A stretch of DNA of 33,020 nt from Deltaproteobacteria bacterium (GTDB lineage: Bacteria; Desulfobacterota; Binatia; DP-6). The position numbers were made by a program, and so were the translations under genes. Below are positions 31,846-33,020 of this stretch, one piece after another (within the stretch, counting starts at the first letter, position 1; each line of letters begins with the position of its first letter). Under the pieces are notes generated by a model. The model was not told where the DNA came from, did no database searches, and was given only the letters and a program-made list of their open reading frames with translations. Location of the stretch: positions 1 to 33,020 of the forward strand of contig VBLD01000086.1 in assembly GCA_005879205.1 (NCBI GenBank), in the 5' to 3' direction.

Positions 31846-32871
31846 CTAGAGGCGCCAGTAGGCCCCTTGCGCGGCCCGCACCCGGGCGAGCACGGGCTCG
31901 ACGCGGCGTACCTCACCCGTGGCCGACGGCGGCGACTTGGTTGCCCCGCGCATCGCCGCGACGACGGCATCGACGCCCTCGGTGAGCGCGCCGAGGTCGT
32001 ACCCGCCCTCGAGCACCGCCGCGATCCGCCCGCCCGCCGTCTCGGCGGCGAGCTCGGTGCAGGCGAGCGCCATGGCGCCGAAGCCCGCGGGCGTCACCTC
32101 CATGCCGCCGAGCGGATCGCGATGATCGCAGTCGAAACCCGCCGACACCAGGACGAACTCGGGCGCGAACTGCCGGCAGACCGGCAGGACCACCTCGCGA
32201 AAAGCCTGCACGTACTCGGCGTCACCGAATCCGGCGGGGAACGGCAGGTTCAGCGTCCGCCCGGCGCCGCGGCCGCGCCCAACCTCGTCGACGGCGCCCG
32301 TGCCCGGATAGTACGGAAACTGATGCGTGGACACGTAGAGCACGTCGGGATCCGCCTCGAAGAGGTGCTGGGTGCCGTTGCCGTGATGCAGGTCCCAGTC
32401 GATGATCGCGATCCGTCCGATGCCCCTCGTGCGGAGGAACGCGGCGGCCACGGCGACGTTGTTGAAGAAGCAGAAGCCCATCGCGCGCTCCCGCTCGGCA
32501 TGATGGCCCGGCGGCCGCACGAGCGCGACCGCGTTCGTCACCTCGCCCGCGAGAATCGCCTCGCAGCAGACGAGAAGGCTTCCCGCCGCGAGCCGGGCAG
32601 CCTCGTAGGAGCCGGCGGACGCGACGGTGTCCGCGTCGAACACGGCGCGTGGCCGTCCGGCGGTGCTGGCGACGCGCTCGACGTGCGCCCCCGTGTGGAC
32701 CAGCGCCAGCTCGTCGGGCGTCGCCGGACGCGCGGGAAGCCGGACGAGCCCTCGCGTGTCGTCGACGTGATCGAGCAGGATCCGCAGACGGTCGGCGCGT
32801 TCGGGATGGCCGCGACCCGGATCGTGCGCCAGCATGCGGGGCTCGGACGCGACCGCCGTACCGCCTGCCAT
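31846..32871 (-). CDS. Histone deacetylase-family amidohydrolase (HDAC-like)
   Basis: This 341-residue cytoplasmic Zn-dependent deacetylase belongs to the arginase-deacetylase fold, class II/AcuC-like. The early motif GHPERADRL (21-29) lines the pocket. RPPGHHAER carries His123/His124 (the charge-relay pair) and GFCFFNNVAVAA follows. The zinc ligands are Asp160 and His162 (DWDLHHGNGTQ) and Asp247 (SAGFDCDHRDPLGG). The catalytic-type Tyr291 (LEGGYDL) is present. Bacterial members remove acyl groups from acetylpolyamines, acetoin-utilisation or other small amides and occasionally from proteins; the substrate is unknown. TATCGT at 32885-32880 ends 8 nt before the ATG and may be a -10, but no good -35 is seen. 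Confidence 0.93.
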   Translation of the reverse strand: MAGGTAVASEPRMLAHDPGRGHPERADRLRILLDHVDDTRGLVRLPARPATPDELALVHTGAHVERVASTAGRPRAVFDADTVASAGSYEAARLAAGSLLVCCEAILAGEVTNAVALVRPPGHHAERERAMGFCFFNNVAVAAAFLRTRGIGRIAIIDWDLHHGNGTQHLFEADPDVLYVSTHQFPYYPGTGAVDEVGRGRGAGRTLNLPFPAGFGDAEYVQAFREVVLPVCRQFAPEFVLVSAGFDCDHRDPLGGMEVTPAGFGAMALACTELAAETAGGRIAAVLEGGYDLGALTEGVDAVVAAMRGATKSPPSATGEVRRVEPVLARVRAAQGAYWRL

Positions 32872-32917
32872 CGGCGCGGACGATAGCAGAGCACTGCGCG
32901 AGCCGCGACGTGCTCAA

Positions 32918-32946
32918 TTGACACTCCGTACCCTTTTACCTACGCT
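32918..32946 (+). promoter_or_regulatory. Promoter of the tatA/B gene
   Basis: Consensus TTGACA (32918-32923), a 17-bp spacer and TACGCT (32941-32946) end 8 nt before the ATG at 32955. No Shine-Dalgarno lies between, so the mRNA is expected to be leaderless. Confidence 0.6.
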
Positions 32947-32954
32947 CGCCTCGC

Positions 32955-33020
32955 ATGTTCGGCATCGGAATGCCCGAGCTCCTCGTGATTCTCGTGGTCG
33001 CGCTCGTGGTTCTCGGCCCC
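32955..33020 (+). CDS. Sec-independent translocase TatA/TatB family protein, 3' partial
   Basis: Only the first 22 codons are in the window. They encode a short N-terminus (MFGIGMPELL), the start of a hydrophobic helix (VILVVALVVLG) and the Gly-Pro that begins the amphipathic hinge. This GxxELLVI...LGP pattern is characteristic of TatA/TatB/TatE/Hcf106, in which the N-terminal helix inserts in the inner membrane and the hinge leads to a surface helix. The Glu at position 8 is frequent in TatB, but TatA and TatB cannot be separated on this fragment. The rest, including tatC, may follow beyond the edge. Confidence 0.85.
   Translation, partial: MFGIGMPELLVILVVALVVLGP

Overview
The window is GC-rich, gene-dense chromosomal DNA with short intergenic gaps, strong C/G wobble and few alternative codons. 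It carries a class A penicillin-binding protein, a PBP5/6-type carboxypeptidase, several lipoprotein signals, a Nitrogen-PTS EI (PtsP), an NtrC-family activator and the start of a TatA/B gene. These fit a Gram-negative, probably uncultured, soil or sediment bacterium of the deltaproteobacterial / Binatota / Myxococcota type. That placement is inferred from gene content and style only. No tRNA, rRNA, CRISPR array, insertion sequence or phage gene was seen.

Layout. 1-1145 (+): the end of a VOC-fold protein and a HAD hydrolase. 1494-4173 (-): a three-gene signalling operon (small HD-GYP-associated-type domain protein, HDOD protein, sigma-54 activator). 4336-4551 (+): a small conserved-looking protein. 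4583-5768 (-): a D-Ala-D-Ala carboxypeptidase gene broken by a perfect 13-bp tandem duplication. 5806-6686 (-): two unknown genes. 6788-8527 (+): a ThDP-dependent enzyme with Lys in place of the usual catalytic Glu. 8560-9895 (-): a THUMP-domain protein and an enoyl-CoA hydratase. 9975-13589 (+): a secreted beta-propeller protein and a frameshifted PKD/surface protein. 13657-14120 (+): two overlapping single-domain HTH proteins. 14127-17333 (-): an SDR, a selenium-binding-protein-like lipoprotein and a GNAT protein with coupled reading frames. 17456-18661 (+): an MFS transporter. 18665-20179 (-): a sedolisin-type protease. 20283-22133 (-): a membrane-anchored radical SAM protein. 22439-23263 (+): a CAP12/Pycsar-type TIR protein. 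23524-25944 (-): ptsP. 26010-29322 (-): a zinc-ribbon protein, a MEMO1-family protein, a DegT-type aminotransferase and a DUF11 lipoprotein. 29422-31743 (+): PBP1A. 31846-32871 (-): a histone-deacetylase-family amidohydrolase. 32955-end (+): tatA/B.

The most general signal is in the promoters. Before at least thirteen genes there is a TTG-type -35, a 16-18 bp spacer and a TA-type -10 whose last base lies only 6-13 nt before the start codon. This predicts leaderless or nearly leaderless mRNAs and decides several starts (TTG at 6252, GTG at 13657, ATG at 25944). In contrast, the radical SAM gene has a leader of about 40 nt with a clear Shine-Dalgarno, and internal operon genes use SD sites or ATGA/GTGA overlaps.

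The loci most worth a second look are the ThDP enzyme lacking its glutamate, the orphan TIR effector, the 13-bp duplication in the carboxypeptidase, the coupled HTH pair, and the cysteine module shared between secreted proteins.
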